A model generated the notes under the pieces. The model had not been told where the DNA came from and ran no database searches. It saw nothing but the letters and a program-made list of their open reading frames with translations. Shown in pieces: positions 46,112 through 55,684 of a stretch of 64,000 nucleotides of DNA. Each line of letters begins with the position of its first letter. The first letter of the stretch is position 1. This DNA comes from Candidatus Schekmanbacteria bacterium (GTDB lineage Bacteria > CSSED10-310 > JACPHN01): NCBI GenBank assembly GCA_016188575.1, contig JACPHN010000041.1:47343-111342 (forward strand), read 5' to 3'. The position numbers and the translations under genes are program-made.

Positions 46112-46297
46112 CCCGTCCGCTCACATCCGTCGCCGTCACTTTCAGGCTCCGCCAACGCGCGAGGAGGCCTGTATCGTACCTCGACAGGCGCCCCAAAAGC
46201 AGCGGACGGACCGCCCATGCACAGGTGGCGCAACAGTTGCAACGGTATCCGCGAAAAGAGTACTGCACGATCCCACAGGGGAGGGAACCTGGTTACC

Positions 46298-47116
46298 ATG
46301 AACCCTACAGCAAACACCGCTTCACAGCAATCCACTTCGAGCTGCGAAATGCTCGCGGATCACGGATGCCACCGGTTGCGCGGCATGGCTTTGGCATTTA
46401 TCGGGCTGATTCTTGTCACGCTTGGAGTCTTCGCGGATCGCTTCGATGGGCTCACGGGGCGCGCCATCGGCGACAAGTGGACCGATGTCCCGTTGGACGA
46501 CTGTATGGGCGCGGCGGATCGGGCCTGTCGCGATGCAAGTGCGAACCGTTCGACGAGCAAACGGCTGCAATCGCCGCTGTATGGCGAGGTGGAGATCGTG
46601 TCGCGCGCTGGCGAGCGCGCCCTGTCCGAACGCGTCGTTGCGCGTGCTCCCGACGGTAGCGAACGCATGCTGCTCGCTACGAGTGAGCCGCTACGCGACC
46701 TCGTAGCGCTCGACGGGGGCTTGATGGTGGTATCCGATCGCAGCTTGTGGATTACGCAGGGGCCCACGGTCAACTGGCGGAAGTCTGACATGCCGGGTCG
46801 TTTGGTCACGGCGAGCTGGTGCGGGGAAAAGCGCTACGTGGCCGCCCTGGAAAGCGGCGAGGTGATGTGGACTACCGATGGCAGCCAATGGTGGGGGCCG
46901 CAGCGCGCGGTTCACCCAGACGACGAAATCGCTGCCGTCCGCTGCGATGGCAGCTCCCTGTGGGTTAACTGCCGCTATGGCCACGTCCTGCGGTACGAGT
47001 TTGGGAGCACGGGGCTGGCGACGATGGCGGTTAGCGAAGCGGCGGCTCCCGGGCTACTTCCGGGCCGCGGTTCGGCCGCAGTGGCGGCACCCGGTGTCGA
47101 GCGAGTGGGCTCGTAG
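46298..47116 (+). CDS. Membrane-anchored protein with propeller-like outside domain, unknown family
   Basis: The 272-residue product from ATG 46298 (GGAGGG about 12 nt upstream) has one helix at ~35-52 (GMALAFIGLILVTLGVFADR) with the N-terminus inside. The outer ~215 residues have repeated strands ending in Trp/aromatic turns (LVALDGGLMVVSDRSLWITQ; YVAALESGEVMWTTDGSQWW; CDGSSLWVNCRYGHVLRYEF), like a partial beta-propeller of BNR or YCF48 type. It is divergent to cheD, separated by 186 nt, and convergent to the L,D-transpeptidase gene with a 4-nt gap. Confidence 0.55.
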   Translation: MNPTANTASQQSTSSCEMLADHGCHRLRGMALAFIGLILVTLGVFADRFDGLTGRAIGDKWTDVPLDDCMGAADRACRDASANRSTSKRLQSPLYGEVEIVSRAGERALSERVVARAPDGSERMLLATSEPLRDLVALDGGLMVVSDRSLWITQGPTVNWRKSDMPGRLVTASWCGEKRYVAALESGEVMWTTDGSQWWGPQRAVHPDDEIAAVRCDGSSLWVNCRYGHVLRYEFGSTGLATMAVSEAAAPGLLPGRGSAAVAAPGVERVGS

Positions 47117-47120
47117 CGCG

Positions 47121-49412
47121 TCAGGACCGCCCCGCCGCCGCGGCCGTACTCGCGGGATCGGGCGCAGCCTGCGGTGCTTCGTCGCTGCGGGCCGTGGAGG
47201 CGTTGAGGTCAGCCAATCTATGCAGGGCGATTTGCGCCCCGTCCTTCCCGAGGATCTCCACCCATAGCTCGCCGACCTGGCCGGCGGGGGCGTCAAACGA
47301 CAGGGCCTTGAAGCGGCGGATCTTGAAAGGGTCTCCGCGCCCGGCCGCGGGCGCCACGGCGGAGGCCGGGTAGACGGAAATCCGCGCGCGGCTCGCGTCG
47401 CGCAGGAACACGCGGCACCAGCCTGACACGGGTTCTTCGCCATAGGGCTCGCGTTCCAGCCAAAAGCTCACCCGCGTCTGTCCAGCCCCCGATTCGGCGA
47501 GGGAAAGGTGGCTCAGCTTGATGGTTCCGCTACCGTTGGCCGCTCGCCGCGGCGCGGCCACCGGTAACACGTCAGCTTGCGGGACAGGTGCCGGCGCGAC
47601 GGCAGCAGCGTCTGGCGCCGCAGCTTCCAAGGTCGTGTCGCCGACCCAGTGCCACGCGCTGGGTCGCGAGGACTCGGGGTCCTCCGTCGCGGCGTGGAAA
47701 TAGACGGCGATCGGCGGACCGTCGGCTTCAGGTGCGGGAACGAAGGCTACGAGCTGATCACCAGCGAGCAGAATCGTCGCGTCCGAGGCCCGCCCGACAG
47801 GCCACGCGCTCTCGATCCGCTGCCGCAGCTCGCCCAGCGCCTGAGCCGACACCCGATGGCCTGGCGCCGCATCAGCGGCGGTCACAGACGAACCGAGTAT
47901 CGAATAAAGTTGCTGGGCCTGACGAAAGTATGCCCAGTCTGCAATCATCTGTTCGGCTTCCTGCGCTGCGGGCTCCTCAGATCGCGCCGTCGATGGCAGA
48001 ATTATCACGGGGGCGGTCGTCTGCAGAAACGGCTCGCGCAGCGCCTGCAGGTCCCTGTCATCCATGGTGATACAGCCCCGCGTGACGCGAACCGCCTCGC
48101 CGGGCGTGTAGTCGCTCGTGCCGTGAATCCAGATTCCATTGCCGGTCCGACCCGCTGCGGTGTCGGCGGGGTTGGGATAATCGAGGGGGTATGCACCGAA
48201 GCCGTACTCGGCCGCAATCGCCGGCGGCTGCAGCAGGCCATGGGTGAGATAGACACCTGTCGGCGTCCGGAGATCTCCTTCCTCTCGCTTGGACCCATCC
48301 ACCATGCCGAAGGCGACGGGGAACGTGCGAACCACGTCAACGGAGCGATCGACGGGGTGCACGCGGAAGTGGTACAGCTTGGCGCTGTTGCGGTCGACAA
48401 CGAAGATGTTGGGGGTGACGCTTCCGGCCCGCACGATCGCAGCGCGGGCGGCGCGCATCTCGTCGAGCTCGGTGCGCGCAGCCGCGACGCTCGCGAAACG
48501 CGGGCGCAGGGCAGACTGGCCCTTCTCGTCTGCGATCGCCAAAGCATCGCCGGGCGGCTGCAGTGCGGCAATCTCCGTCGCGGTGCGGCCGCCGAACCGC
48601 GGCGGAAGCTCGACATCATGCTGAGTAACCGCAACGCGACTCATCTTTTCGAGCTCGTTCGAGCCGACGCCCTGGAGCAGCCGGCTCACGGGGCTTCCCG
48701 CGCTGCCGAAAAACGCCCCCACGGCCGGGAGAATGGCGGCAGAGGACGCCAGACCGGCAGCAACCACGGCCACCCGAAGCCATCGCGACCCACTGAGACG
48801 ATCGCCCGAGCCGCGTTTTGGAGCGTCCGCTGTCGCCGCCGCTGCCGCCGCCGGTGCGCCAGCCCTGCCGCGATAGGTAGCAGCCGCGGCCTCCGCCGCT
48901 CTCAGATGGCGGGTCAGATCGCACCGCGCGACGCTCCAACTTCGCCCCATCGCCACGCTCCCCGGGACGAATCGCCAGCGCGCTGCCGGCAGCTCGAGCA
49001 AGAACGAGAGGGTGTCCCGCGCCGAAGTCTCGACGGCGCGACGAACCTCCGCGGCACCAGCAGTCCCGGAGGCGGTGAGGCGGGCCGCAAGGGACTCGCC
49101 AGCGGCGGGCATGAGCGACGAGAGCTTGGTCGCGAGTCTCCTGAGGTGCGACCGCCTGGCCAGCGCCGACAGAAATCCCCGCTCGGCATCCGATGAGCTG
49201 ACGCCGGCGACTCGGCCGCGGCGCATCACGATCTCCGCACGCAGGACGGGGGCCGCGGTGGATGCGGCAGCGGCCGGCCATCGCAGGAATAGCACGCCGG
49301 TGGCCCGACGGCGCTGCAGCCGCTGCAGAAGCTCTCCCGCGTCCCCGCTTTCCCACCGGGGCGCAGGCGATTGCAACGGTTCGTTTGCCTTGATTCCGAC
49401 GTCTGGTGTCAT
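47121..49412 (-). CDS. L,D-transpeptidase (YkuD) fused to a DUF4388 domain
   Basis: The product has ~763 residues from ATG 49412 (a GTG one codon earlier is possible). The cytoplasmic N-terminus (~20-165) fits DUF4388 (LQRLQRRRATGVLFLR; GRVAGVSSSDAERGFLSALA). An Ala-rich linker and one transmembrane helix (~210-232) follow. The YkuD catalytic domain lies near 320-460, with the conserved His in WIHGTSDYTP and the nucleophile Cys near residue 447 in RVTRGCITMDD. Further C-terminal domains are beta-rich. YkuD enzymes form 3-3 crosslinks or attach proteins to peptidoglycan. It lies 24 nt after the aminotransferase gene, in the same leftward unit. Confidence 0.88.
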   Translation of the reverse strand: MTPDVGIKANEPLQSPAPRWESGDAGELLQRLQRRRATGVLFLRWPAAAASTAAPVLRAEIVMRRGRVAGVSSSDAERGFLSALARRSHLRRLATKLSSLMPAAGESLAARLTASGTAGAAEVRRAVETSARDTLSFLLELPAARWRFVPGSVAMGRSWSVARCDLTRHLRAAEAAAATYRGRAGAPAAAAAATADAPKRGSGDRLSGSRWLRVAVVAAGLASSAAILPAVGAFFGSAGSPVSRLLQGVGSNELEKMSRVAVTQHDVELPPRFGGRTATEIAALQPPGDALAIADEKGQSALRPRFASVAAARTELDEMRAARAAIVRAGSVTPNIFVVDRNSAKLYHFRVHPVDRSVDVVRTFPVAFGMVDGSKREEGDLRTPTGVYLTHGLLQPPAIAAEYGFGAYPLDYPNPADTAAGRTGNGIWIHGTSDYTPGEAVRVTRGCITMDDRDLQALREPFLQTTAPVIILPSTARSEEPAAQEAEQMIADWAYFRQAQQLYSILGSSVTAADAAPGHRVSAQALGELRQRIESAWPVGRASDATILLAGDQLVAFVPAPEADGPPIAVYFHAATEDPESSRPSAWHWVGDTTLEAAAPDAAAVAPAPVPQADVLPVAAPRRAANGSGTIKLSHLSLAESGAGQTRVSFWLEREPYGEEPVSGWCRVFLRDASRARISVYPASAVAPAAGRGDPFKIRRFKALSFDAPAGQVGELWVEILGKDGAQIALHRLADLNASTARSDEAPQAAPDPASTAAAAGRS

Positions 49413-49436
49413 CACGTTGACGCCCCGCCTCCGGGC

Positions 49437-50624
49437 TCATCGGCGAGCCAAATTCTCTACAGCCTGCCGAATGCGCTCGATTCCTGTTCTCAGGTTCGCC
49501 AGCGATGTCGCATAGGAGATCCGCAGATGGCCGGGTGCTCCAAAAGCATCGCCTGGTACGACTGCCACGCGGGCTTCTTCTAGCAATATCCGTGCCATCT
49601 CCAGAGAGCTATCCATGACGCCGCGCGTGGACGGGAAGACGTAGAATGCGCCGCTCGGTGCGCCGCAGGAGAAGCCGGGGACAGCCGCGAGGAGCTCGAG
49701 AACAATTTTCCGCCGCTCGGAAAAAGCTTCCCGCATCGACTCCACAACCGTCTGATCGCCGTCCAAGGCGGCGATGGCGGCCCACTGAGCAATCGTGTTG
49801 ACGTTTGAGTTCGAGTGGCTTTGCAGGGTGCCGATCGCCGTGATCACGTCCTTGGGAGCTGCCAAAAACCCGACGCGCCATCCCGTCATGGCGTATGTTT
49901 TCGACAGCGAGCTGGCGATCAGGATCTGATCTCGCAGGTCGGGCGCGATCTGGGCCGGGCTAAAATGCTCGGCGCCGTCAAAGACAAGCCGCGAATAGGT
50001 CTCATCGGACAGGACCCAGAGGGGTTGGCCGCGGTGCCCGCGCACCACGTCCAGTACCGACTCCAATGCCTGCCGCGAGTAGACCGCACCGGTTGGATTG
50101 CCGGGCGAGTTCAGCACGATCACCCTGGTGCGCTCGGTGATCGCCGCACGCAGGGCCTCCGGGTCCAGCGCAAACCCGGTCTCGGCCGGGCAGTCGACGA
50201 TCACGGGAACGCCATCCGCCAGGCGCACCTGCTCCGGAAACGAGACCCAATAGGGGGCGGGAATGATCACTTCGTCGCCGCGTTCGAGAAGTACTTGAAA
50301 GGCGGCGAACAGGGCGTACTTGGCGCCGGGCGACACGACCACCTCGGCGGGGGTGAAGGAAACTCCGATCTCGGCGCGCAGTCGGCGGCAAATGGCCTCC
50401 CGGAGCTCGACCAGCCCCACTGCCGCCGTGTACGTGGTTTTTCCGGCTCGCATGGCGGCAATGGCGGCATCTACCACATGCGCCGGAGTCGGAAAATCCG
50501 GCTCGCCGGCCGCGAAGGACAGCACGTCGATACCCTGCCTACGCATCTCCGCGGCGCGCGCGCTTACCGTCATTGTGGGAGAGGGCGGAAGTGACGAGAT
50601 GCGATTGTTGACTCTGACGCTCAT
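49437..50624 (-). CDS. Pyridoxal-phosphate aminotransferase, class I (aspartate type)
   Basis: The product has 395 residues from ATG 50624; a longer frame to 50723 adds an Arg-rich, unlikely extension. It begins MSVRVNNRISSLPPSPTMTV and has the class I fold: FAAGEPDFPTPAHVVDAAIA, VVSPGAKYALFAAFQVLLE, NSPGNPTGAVYSRQALESVL, then the PLP-binding Lys at 242 in SSLSKTYAMTGWRVGFLAAP, and the end VPGDAFGAPGHLRISYATSL. This is the AspC/Ib subgroup, converting aspartate and 2-oxoglutarate to oxaloacetate and glutamate, often also prephenate. It is separated from pgsA by a divergent 125-nt gap. Confidence 0.92.
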   Translation of the reverse strand: MSVRVNNRISSLPPSPTMTVSARAAEMRRQGIDVLSFAAGEPDFPTPAHVVDAAIAAMRAGKTTYTAAVGLVELREAICRRLRAEIGVSFTPAEVVVSPGAKYALFAAFQVLLERGDEVIIPAPYWVSFPEQVRLADGVPVIVDCPAETGFALDPEALRAAITERTRVIVLNSPGNPTGAVYSRQALESVLDVVRGHRGQPLWVLSDETYSRLVFDGAEHFSPAQIAPDLRDQILIASSLSKTYAMTGWRVGFLAAPKDVITAIGTLQSHSNSNVNTIAQWAAIAALDGDQTVVESMREAFSERRKIVLELLAAVPGFSCGAPSGAFYVFPSTRGVMDSSLEMARILLEEARVAVVPGDAFGAPGHLRISYATSLANLRTGIERIRQAVENLARR

Positions 50625-50749
50625 GCGGCTCCTCGGGGATCTGGGTTTGTCGCGCCGCGCAAACGGCGCGCGGAATTGACACCGTCGAACTGGTGATGAT
50701 AGGACACCGATGAACCTGACCACAACCCCGGAGCGCTTCCGCTCGCCTT

Positions 50750-51340
50750 ATGAACACGCCTACCAAGCTCACTCTCGCGCGTATCTTTGTGGTACCGGTG
50801 CTGATCGTCGTGTTGCTGACCGAAGTCAGGTCGGACGTGCGCACCTGGCTCGATTACGTCGGCGTGCTGCTATTCCTGGCGGCAGTAGCCACAGACGGGC
50901 TCGACGGGTATCTGGCCCGCAGGCGAAACCAGGTCACCACCCTTGGTATACTGCTCGACCCGATCGCCGACAAGCTCCTGACCTCCGCCGCCCTCATCTC
51001 GCTGGTCGAGATGGAGCGTGCGCCTGCATGGGTCGTCTGCGTGATTATCGGCCGCGAGTTCGCCGTCCAGGGGCTCCGCTCGATTGCGGCCACGCGCAAC
51101 GTTGTCATCGCCGCCGAAACCCTCGGGAAGTGGAAGATGGTCGCCCAGATCGTGGCCATATCCTTGCTCATTCTCAACGTCAAGGTGCTCAAGGCCTATT
51201 TCATAGGTCAGCTCGCGCTGGGCGTGGCGACGATCCTGGCCATTGTTTCGGGGATCAGTTACTTTCTCTCATTCTGGTCGGTCGTGTCACCGGACCTCGA
51301 CGCCATCGGCCCGGTAACACAGCAGCAGGAGCTGGAATGA
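50750..51340 (+). CDS. pgsA: CDP-diacylglycerol-glycerol-3-phosphate 3-phosphatidyltransferase
   Basis: The 196-residue inner-membrane enzyme makes phosphatidylglycerol-phosphate, the committed step to phosphatidylglycerol and cardiolipin. The CDP-alcohol phosphatidyltransferase motif is seen as DGLDGYLARRRNQVTTLGIL followed by LDPIADK, with the metal-binding Asp residues. Hydrophobic helices surround it (VGVLLFLAAVA; AWVVCVIIG; MVAQIVAISLLIL). The start MNTPTKLTLARIFVVPVLIV is typical. The stop overlaps the next ATG (ATGA). Confidence 0.95.
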   Translation: MNTPTKLTLARIFVVPVLIVVLLTEVRSDVRTWLDYVGVLLFLAAVATDGLDGYLARRRNQVTTLGILLDPIADKLLTSAALISLVEMERAPAWVVCVIIGREFAVQGLRSIAATRNVVIAAETLGKWKMVAQIVAISLLILNVKVLKAYFIGQLALGVATILAIVSGISYFLSFWSVVSPDLDAIGPVTQQQELE

Positions 51341-52914
51341 GCGGGTCGGCCCCGGAACCTGCCGCACCAACGGGAGTCCGAGGCCGCCACCGCCTTCTGC
51401 GAGCGATTCTGCTGTGCGCGTGGTGCGCGCTGACGGGCGCGCACCCACCGGTAGCAGCGGCGCCGTCCGCAACAACCGTTTCGTGGGTACGCATCGACGG
51501 CGTGATCAGCTCGTTTTCCGCGGAATACCTCGCGGAGGCCATTCGGTCGGCGTCGGCCATCCCCGGTGCCGCTGTGGTGATCGAGCTCGACACGCCCGGC
51601 GGGCTGCTAGACGCAACGCGTGCAATGGTGAAGTCCATCCTCGGCTCCCCGGTGCCTGTAGTGGTGTGGGTAGGTCCGGACGGCGCCCGGGCAGCGAGCG
51701 CCGGGACGTTCATTACCCTCGCCGCGCACATCGCGGCGATGGCCCCCGCGACCAACATCGGCGCCGCGCACCCCGTGCAGTCTCACGAACGCCTCATTCC
51801 CACGCTCCCGGGTGAGGACCAGGGACAGGACACCCCTGCGGCGCCGCCTCCGGCGCGGACTCCGAGCGAAGCGCCCGCGGCCGGCGGCGACGGGGCGCCG
51901 CCCCCCAAGCCAGCCGGTAGGACCAGAATGTCGACACCTCTGGACGACAAGGTACTCGCCGATACGCTGGCCTGGATTCGCGGCATCGCTGCCCGACGCG
52001 GCCGCAATGTGACTTGGGCCGAGCAAGCAGTGCGCGACTCGCGTTCCTCGACGGCGGCCGAGGCGCTCGAGCTCGGTGTCATCGACTTCATCGCTCCAAC
52101 GCCGCAAGACCTCTTGCGCGCCGCCAACGGTCGCTCCGTCGAGGTCGGCACGAGAACGGTAATTCTCGATCTGGAGCACGCCACGATCGCGGAGGCTCCC
52201 GCCAGTCTCGCCTATCGCGTGCTGCGCTTCGTCGCGCATCCCAACGTGGCCTATGTGCTGCTCATTCTCGGGTTCTGGGGACTCTTCTTTGAGATTTCGC
52301 ATCCCGGCGTCATTTTCCCTGGCATCTTTGGCTCGGTGTGCCTGGTGCTGGCGTTTCTCGCCTTCCAGGTACTTCCCATCAACTTCGCTGGAATCCTCTT
52401 CTTGCTGCTCGCGATGGCCTTGTTTGTCGCCGAGGCAATGATTGTTAGCCACGGTCTGCTCGCGGCGGGCGGAATCCTCTGCCTGGCGCTGGGGTCAATC
52501 CTGCTCTACGACAGCCGGATTCCGGCGCTGCGGGTCGACCCCTGGCTGATCGCGTCCATTACCGGCTCGACGGCAGCCATTGTGCTGAGCATCGCGTCCG
52601 CGCTCGCCCGCGCCGCGCGGCTTCCCCCGCGGACAGGTCTTCAGGACATGGTCGGTGCGACCGGAACTGTCGTCACCCGCATCGCCCCCGAGGGTCAAAT
52701 CTCTACACGCGGCGAGCTTTGGCGAGCCGTCGCGCTCGATCCCACGGCGGCTCCGATGGAACCAGGGCAAGCGGTCAGAGTCGCTTCCGTCCAGGGGCTC
52801 ACCCTGCTGGTCACCGCCCCAAATCACTCAACGGTGCCATTTGCACCCGAGCAGGCGGGCGATTTAGAGCTCCCCGCCCCGGCTCCTGACGACACGGCGC
52901 GCCACCGAGAGTAG
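51337..52914 (+). CDS. NfeD-family membrane-bound serine protease (ClpP class)
   Basis: The 525-residue product starts at ATG 51337, overlapping the pgsA stop. A signal helix leads to a ClpP-like protease domain: WVRIDGVISSFSAEYLAEAI, ELDTPGGLLDATRAMVKSIL, the nucleophile Ser in GARAASAGTFITLAAHIAAM, and the general-base Lys in PLDDKVLADTLAWIRG, as in archaeal 1510-N. A Pro-rich insert (~160-205) is unusual. Four to five transmembrane helices follow (FVAHPNVAYVLLILGFWGLF, GIFGSVCLVLAFLAFQVLPI), then a soluble OB-fold NfeD domain (GLQDMVGATGTVVTRIAPEG). The long form normally pairs with the slipin encoded next, which it is thought to cleave or regulate. Confidence 0.93.
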   Translation: MSGSAPEPAAPTGVRGRHRLLRAILLCAWCALTGAHPPVAAAPSATTVSWVRIDGVISSFSAEYLAEAIRSASAIPGAAVVIELDTPGGLLDATRAMVKSILGSPVPVVVWVGPDGARAASAGTFITLAAHIAAMAPATNIGAAHPVQSHERLIPTLPGEDQGQDTPAAPPPARTPSEAPAAGGDGAPPPKPAGRTRMSTPLDDKVLADTLAWIRGIAARRGRNVTWAEQAVRDSRSSTAAEALELGVIDFIAPTPQDLLRAANGRSVEVGTRTVILDLEHATIAEAPASLAYRVLRFVAHPNVAYVLLILGFWGLFFEISHPGVIFPGIFGSVCLVLAFLAFQVLPINFAGILFLLLAMALFVAEAMIVSHGLLAAGGILCLALGSILLYDSRIPALRVDPWLIASITGSTAAIVLSIASALARAARLPPRTGLQDMVGATGTVVTRIAPEGQISTRGELWRAVALDPTAAPMEPGQAVRVASVQGLTLLVTAPNHSTVPFAPEQAGDLELPAPAPDDTARHRE

Positions 52915-52988
52915 CGAAGAGCGACCGCTGATGTTAATACTACGACGAGGGATAAAACAACCAAGACTTACGTGCTGGGAGAGATGAC

Positions 52989-53795
52989 ATGGGTGGCTTG
53001 ATCGTTTTCGCGAAGATCTTTCTCGCCATCGCCGGGCCCATAGTCGCGATCGTGGCCGCCGCGCTCAAGGTCATCAACGAATACGAGCGCGGAGTGCTCT
53101 TCCGCCTTGGCCGCATCCTCCCGTCTCCCAAGCTGCCGGGACTCAGGCTTGTCATCCCCTTCGTCGATCGCATGGTCCGCGTCAGCCTGCGCCTCATCGT
53201 GATGGACGTTCCCCCCCAAGATATCATCACCCGGGACAATGTCTCGGTAAACGTCAACGCGGTCGTGTACTTCCGCGTGGTCGACGCCAATAGCGCCGTG
53301 CTCACCGTGGAAAACTATATCGAGGCGACCTCGCAACTGGCCCAGACAACCCTGCGGAGCGTGCTCGGTACCGTGGACCTCGACGAGCTCCTCAGCCAGC
53401 GCGAAAAACTGAATGCCAAGTTGCAGGAGCTGCTGGATCGTCACACGGATCCGTGGGGCATCAAGGTCACCAATGTGGAGGTCAAACACGTCGATCTGCC
53501 GACGGAAATGCGGCGGGCCATGGCGCGCCAGGCGGAGGCAGAGCGGGAGCGGCGCGCCAAAGTCATCGCCGCCGAAGGCGAGTTTCAGGCCGCGCAGCGC
53601 ATGACCGACGCCGCCGAGATCATGGAATCTCATCCCATGGCGCTGCAAATGCGCTATCTACAAACTCTAGCGGAAATCGCCACGGAGAATAACTCCACCA
53701 CAATCTTTCCGCTGCCGCTCGATCTGATCGCGCCCTTTCTTTCGAAACTCCCACAGACGAAGAGCCGCCATTCCGCTCTAGAGACCGAAGACTAG
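52989..53795 (+). CDS. Slipin (SPFH/stomatin-like) membrane protein
   Basis: The 268-residue product has one N-terminal helix ([19 protein letters not shown]) and the SPFH domain ([80 protein letters not shown]), then a charged coiled coil ([20 protein letters not shown]) that drives oligomerisation. The [16 protein letters not shown] end is typical of slipin 1. It starts at ATG 52989 after GGGAG, 74 nt from the NfeD gene. Slipin-NfeD pairs organise membrane domains and respond to envelope stress in several bacteria. Confidence 0.95.
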   Translation: MGGLIVFAKIFLAIAGPIVAIVAAALKVINEYERGVLFRLGRILPSPKLPGLRLVIPFVDRMVRVSLRLIVMDVPPQDIITRDNVSVNVNAVVYFRVVDANSAVLTVENYIEATSQLAQTTLRSVLGTVDLDELLSQREKLNAKLQELLDRHTDPWGIKVTNVEVKHVDLPTEMRRAMARQAEAERERRAKVIAAEGEFQAAQRMTDAAEIMESHPMALQMRYLQTLAEIATENNSTTIFPLPLDLIAPFLSKLPQTKSRHSALETED

Positions 53796-53897
53796 ACCAC
53801 GGATAGGATTACAACGAGATGCAACTGCATAAGCAAACGCCAACCATAATCACCTTCGTCTCCGCTCGGCGTTTCTTGAACCGGAAAGGTTCCACAC

Positions 53898-55616
53898 ATG
53901 CGATATGGACATTTGTATCAGAACCTGATCTCACTACTTCGTCCGAAGCATCTGGAAATCGTGCTTGCAAGCAAACTTTCTCACCGCGAGCTGGTGAATA
54001 TCGTAAATCGCACCAACATCAGTTTCAATGGAATGCGGACCCACTCCATACCCTCAGAAGAGCTTGTGGGGGCACTGGGTCGTGATTTTTTTCGCGACGC
54101 GGAGACCGCATGGCCCATCATCAAGGCGCTTGTCAAGAAGAATCAGCCGCTTATCGAGCAGGTGGAGCAATCGTCAGCGCCCGACCTGCGCATGACCTCC
54201 GTCGAGATCGAGGCGATGTTCCGCGAGGGACGTCTTGGCCCCTTGCTGTGGGCACTGGCCGTCGACCGCCGGGAGGATGTACAGTCAATCGCCAGGGCGA
54301 TTTGCGACAGCCTCGAGTCCCTTATTGAAGTCGAGGTCTCCCAACCGGAGCCAGAGCCGATAGCCATGGAAAACGAAACAGACGATTCCAACCTCTCCAG
54401 GGCCTTTCCCGATCTCCCTCGCAATCGCGCCGAAGCGCGCCCCGCACCACGGCGCGAGGGCGAACCAGAGGATGATTTCGACCTCGATGAGATCGATAGC
54501 GAAGAGACCGTCGTGCTGTCGGTCCGAAACCTCACGCAGTGGGCCGATGATCTGGACGATGAGCTTGAGCCGGAAACAGGATCCGAGACCGAGGAGCTCC
54601 GGTCGAAGCTGGTACAGCAGGAAAGCGCTTTGCTCCGGGTGCGCTCGGAGCTGAGCTCGAGCCAGCGGCGGCTCAAGCGGGCGCAAGAGCAGCTCGCGGA
54701 TCTCGAGGCGGCAAGTGGCCAGCTTCGCCGCGAGCGAAACCGCCTTGTCGACACCAACGCCGAGTTGCGCGAGGACCTGCGGCGCGCGGAGACCGAGCTT
54801 GGCCTGCTGCGCTCGGGGACGCACGACACCGCGGCGAGCGCGGGCCTGCGCCGGGAGAACGAACGCCTGCGGGAACAACTTCTGGAATGGGAGCGCCGGC
54901 TGCGCTACGTCGAGGATATCGAGGCCGACAAGCGCCGGCTGACGCTGGAAACCGAAGGACTCAAGCACCGAATTCTGATGATGATCCGGCGGTCGCTGCG
55001 CGGCCAACAGGAGATCGCGCAGATTCTCGCCACGGCGCGCGCGGCGGTCGATGAAACCGTGCTCTACTTCCAGGAGGAGCGCAGCCTGCAGGTAGATGAA
55101 TGGGCCGAAAAGAACAAGAACGGCCGTCGCCGCCTCGGCGTGTTTGTCGATGTCCAAAACATGTTTTACGCCGCGCGCAGTCAGTTTCATGGCCGCCTGG
55201 ACTACGAATGCCTGCTCGAAACCCTGCAGCGCGACCGCGACGTGGCGATCGCGGTCGCGTACACCATTCAGACACCGGACGTCGACCAATCCTCCTTCAC
55301 ATCGTTCTTGGAGCACTGCGGCTATACCGTCAAGACAAAGGCGTTGCGCACTCGCCTTGACGGCTCGGCCAAGGGCGACTGGGACATGGAGATGGCGCTC
55401 GACATCATCAGCTTCATCGGCCAGCTCGACGTCGTCACGCTGGTCAGCGGCGATGGCGATTTCGTTCCCCTGGTCAAGCTGTTGAAACGCCACGGCATCG
55501 AGGTAGAGATTGCGGCTTTCCGGTACAATACCGCCGTGGATCTGCGGGAGAACGCCGATCACTACTTGCCCATCGGCGAAGAGCTCATCATCGACCAGAC
55601 GAGCAAGACAGGATAA
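53898..55616 (+). CDS. NYN-domain (LabA/DUF88-type) nuclease with long coiled coil
   Basis: The protein has 572 residues. The N-terminal ~150 are mixed alpha/beta and unrecognised (VLASKLSHRELVNIVNRTNI). An acidic segment (~185-235) leads to a coiled coil of ~170 residues (~235-405; LRSKLVQQESALLRVRSELS, RRLKRAQEQLADLEA). The C-terminal ~150 residues are a NYN domain, a PIN-fold RNase with conserved acids in GVFVDVQNMFYAARSQFHGR, KGDWDMEMALDIISFIGQLD and TLVSGDGDFVPLVKLLKRHG. It probably binds or cuts RNA, with the coiled coil making an assembly. argS starts 68 nt later. Confidence 0.85.
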   Translation: MRYGHLYQNLISLLRPKHLEIVLASKLSHRELVNIVNRTNISFNGMRTHSIPSEELVGALGRDFFRDAETAWPIIKALVKKNQPLIEQVEQSSAPDLRMTSVEIEAMFREGRLGPLLWALAVDRREDVQSIARAICDSLESLIEVEVSQPEPEPIAMENETDDSNLSRAFPDLPRNRAEARPAPRREGEPEDDFDLDEIDSEETVVLSVRNLTQWADDLDDELEPETGSETEELRSKLVQQESALLRVRSELSSSQRRLKRAQEQLADLEAASGQLRRERNRLVDTNAELREDLRRAETELGLLRSGTHDTAASAGLRRENERLREQLLEWERRLRYVEDIEADKRRLTLETEGLKHRILMMIRRSLRGQQEIAQILATARAAVDETVLYFQEERSLQVDEWAEKNKNGRRRLGVFVDVQNMFYAARSQFHGRLDYECLLETLQRDRDVAIAVAYTIQTPDVDQSSFTSFLEHCGYTVKTKALRTRLDGSAKGDWDMEMALDIISFIGQLDVVTLVSGDGDFVPLVKLLKRHGIEVEIAAFRYNTAVDLRENADHYLPIGEELIIDQTSKTG

Positions 55617-55684
55617 CTCACCCGGTCAACCGATTGCGCAGCACATCGGCGCGCCGCCGCGTCCAACGCTGCCCAGGACTGCAG

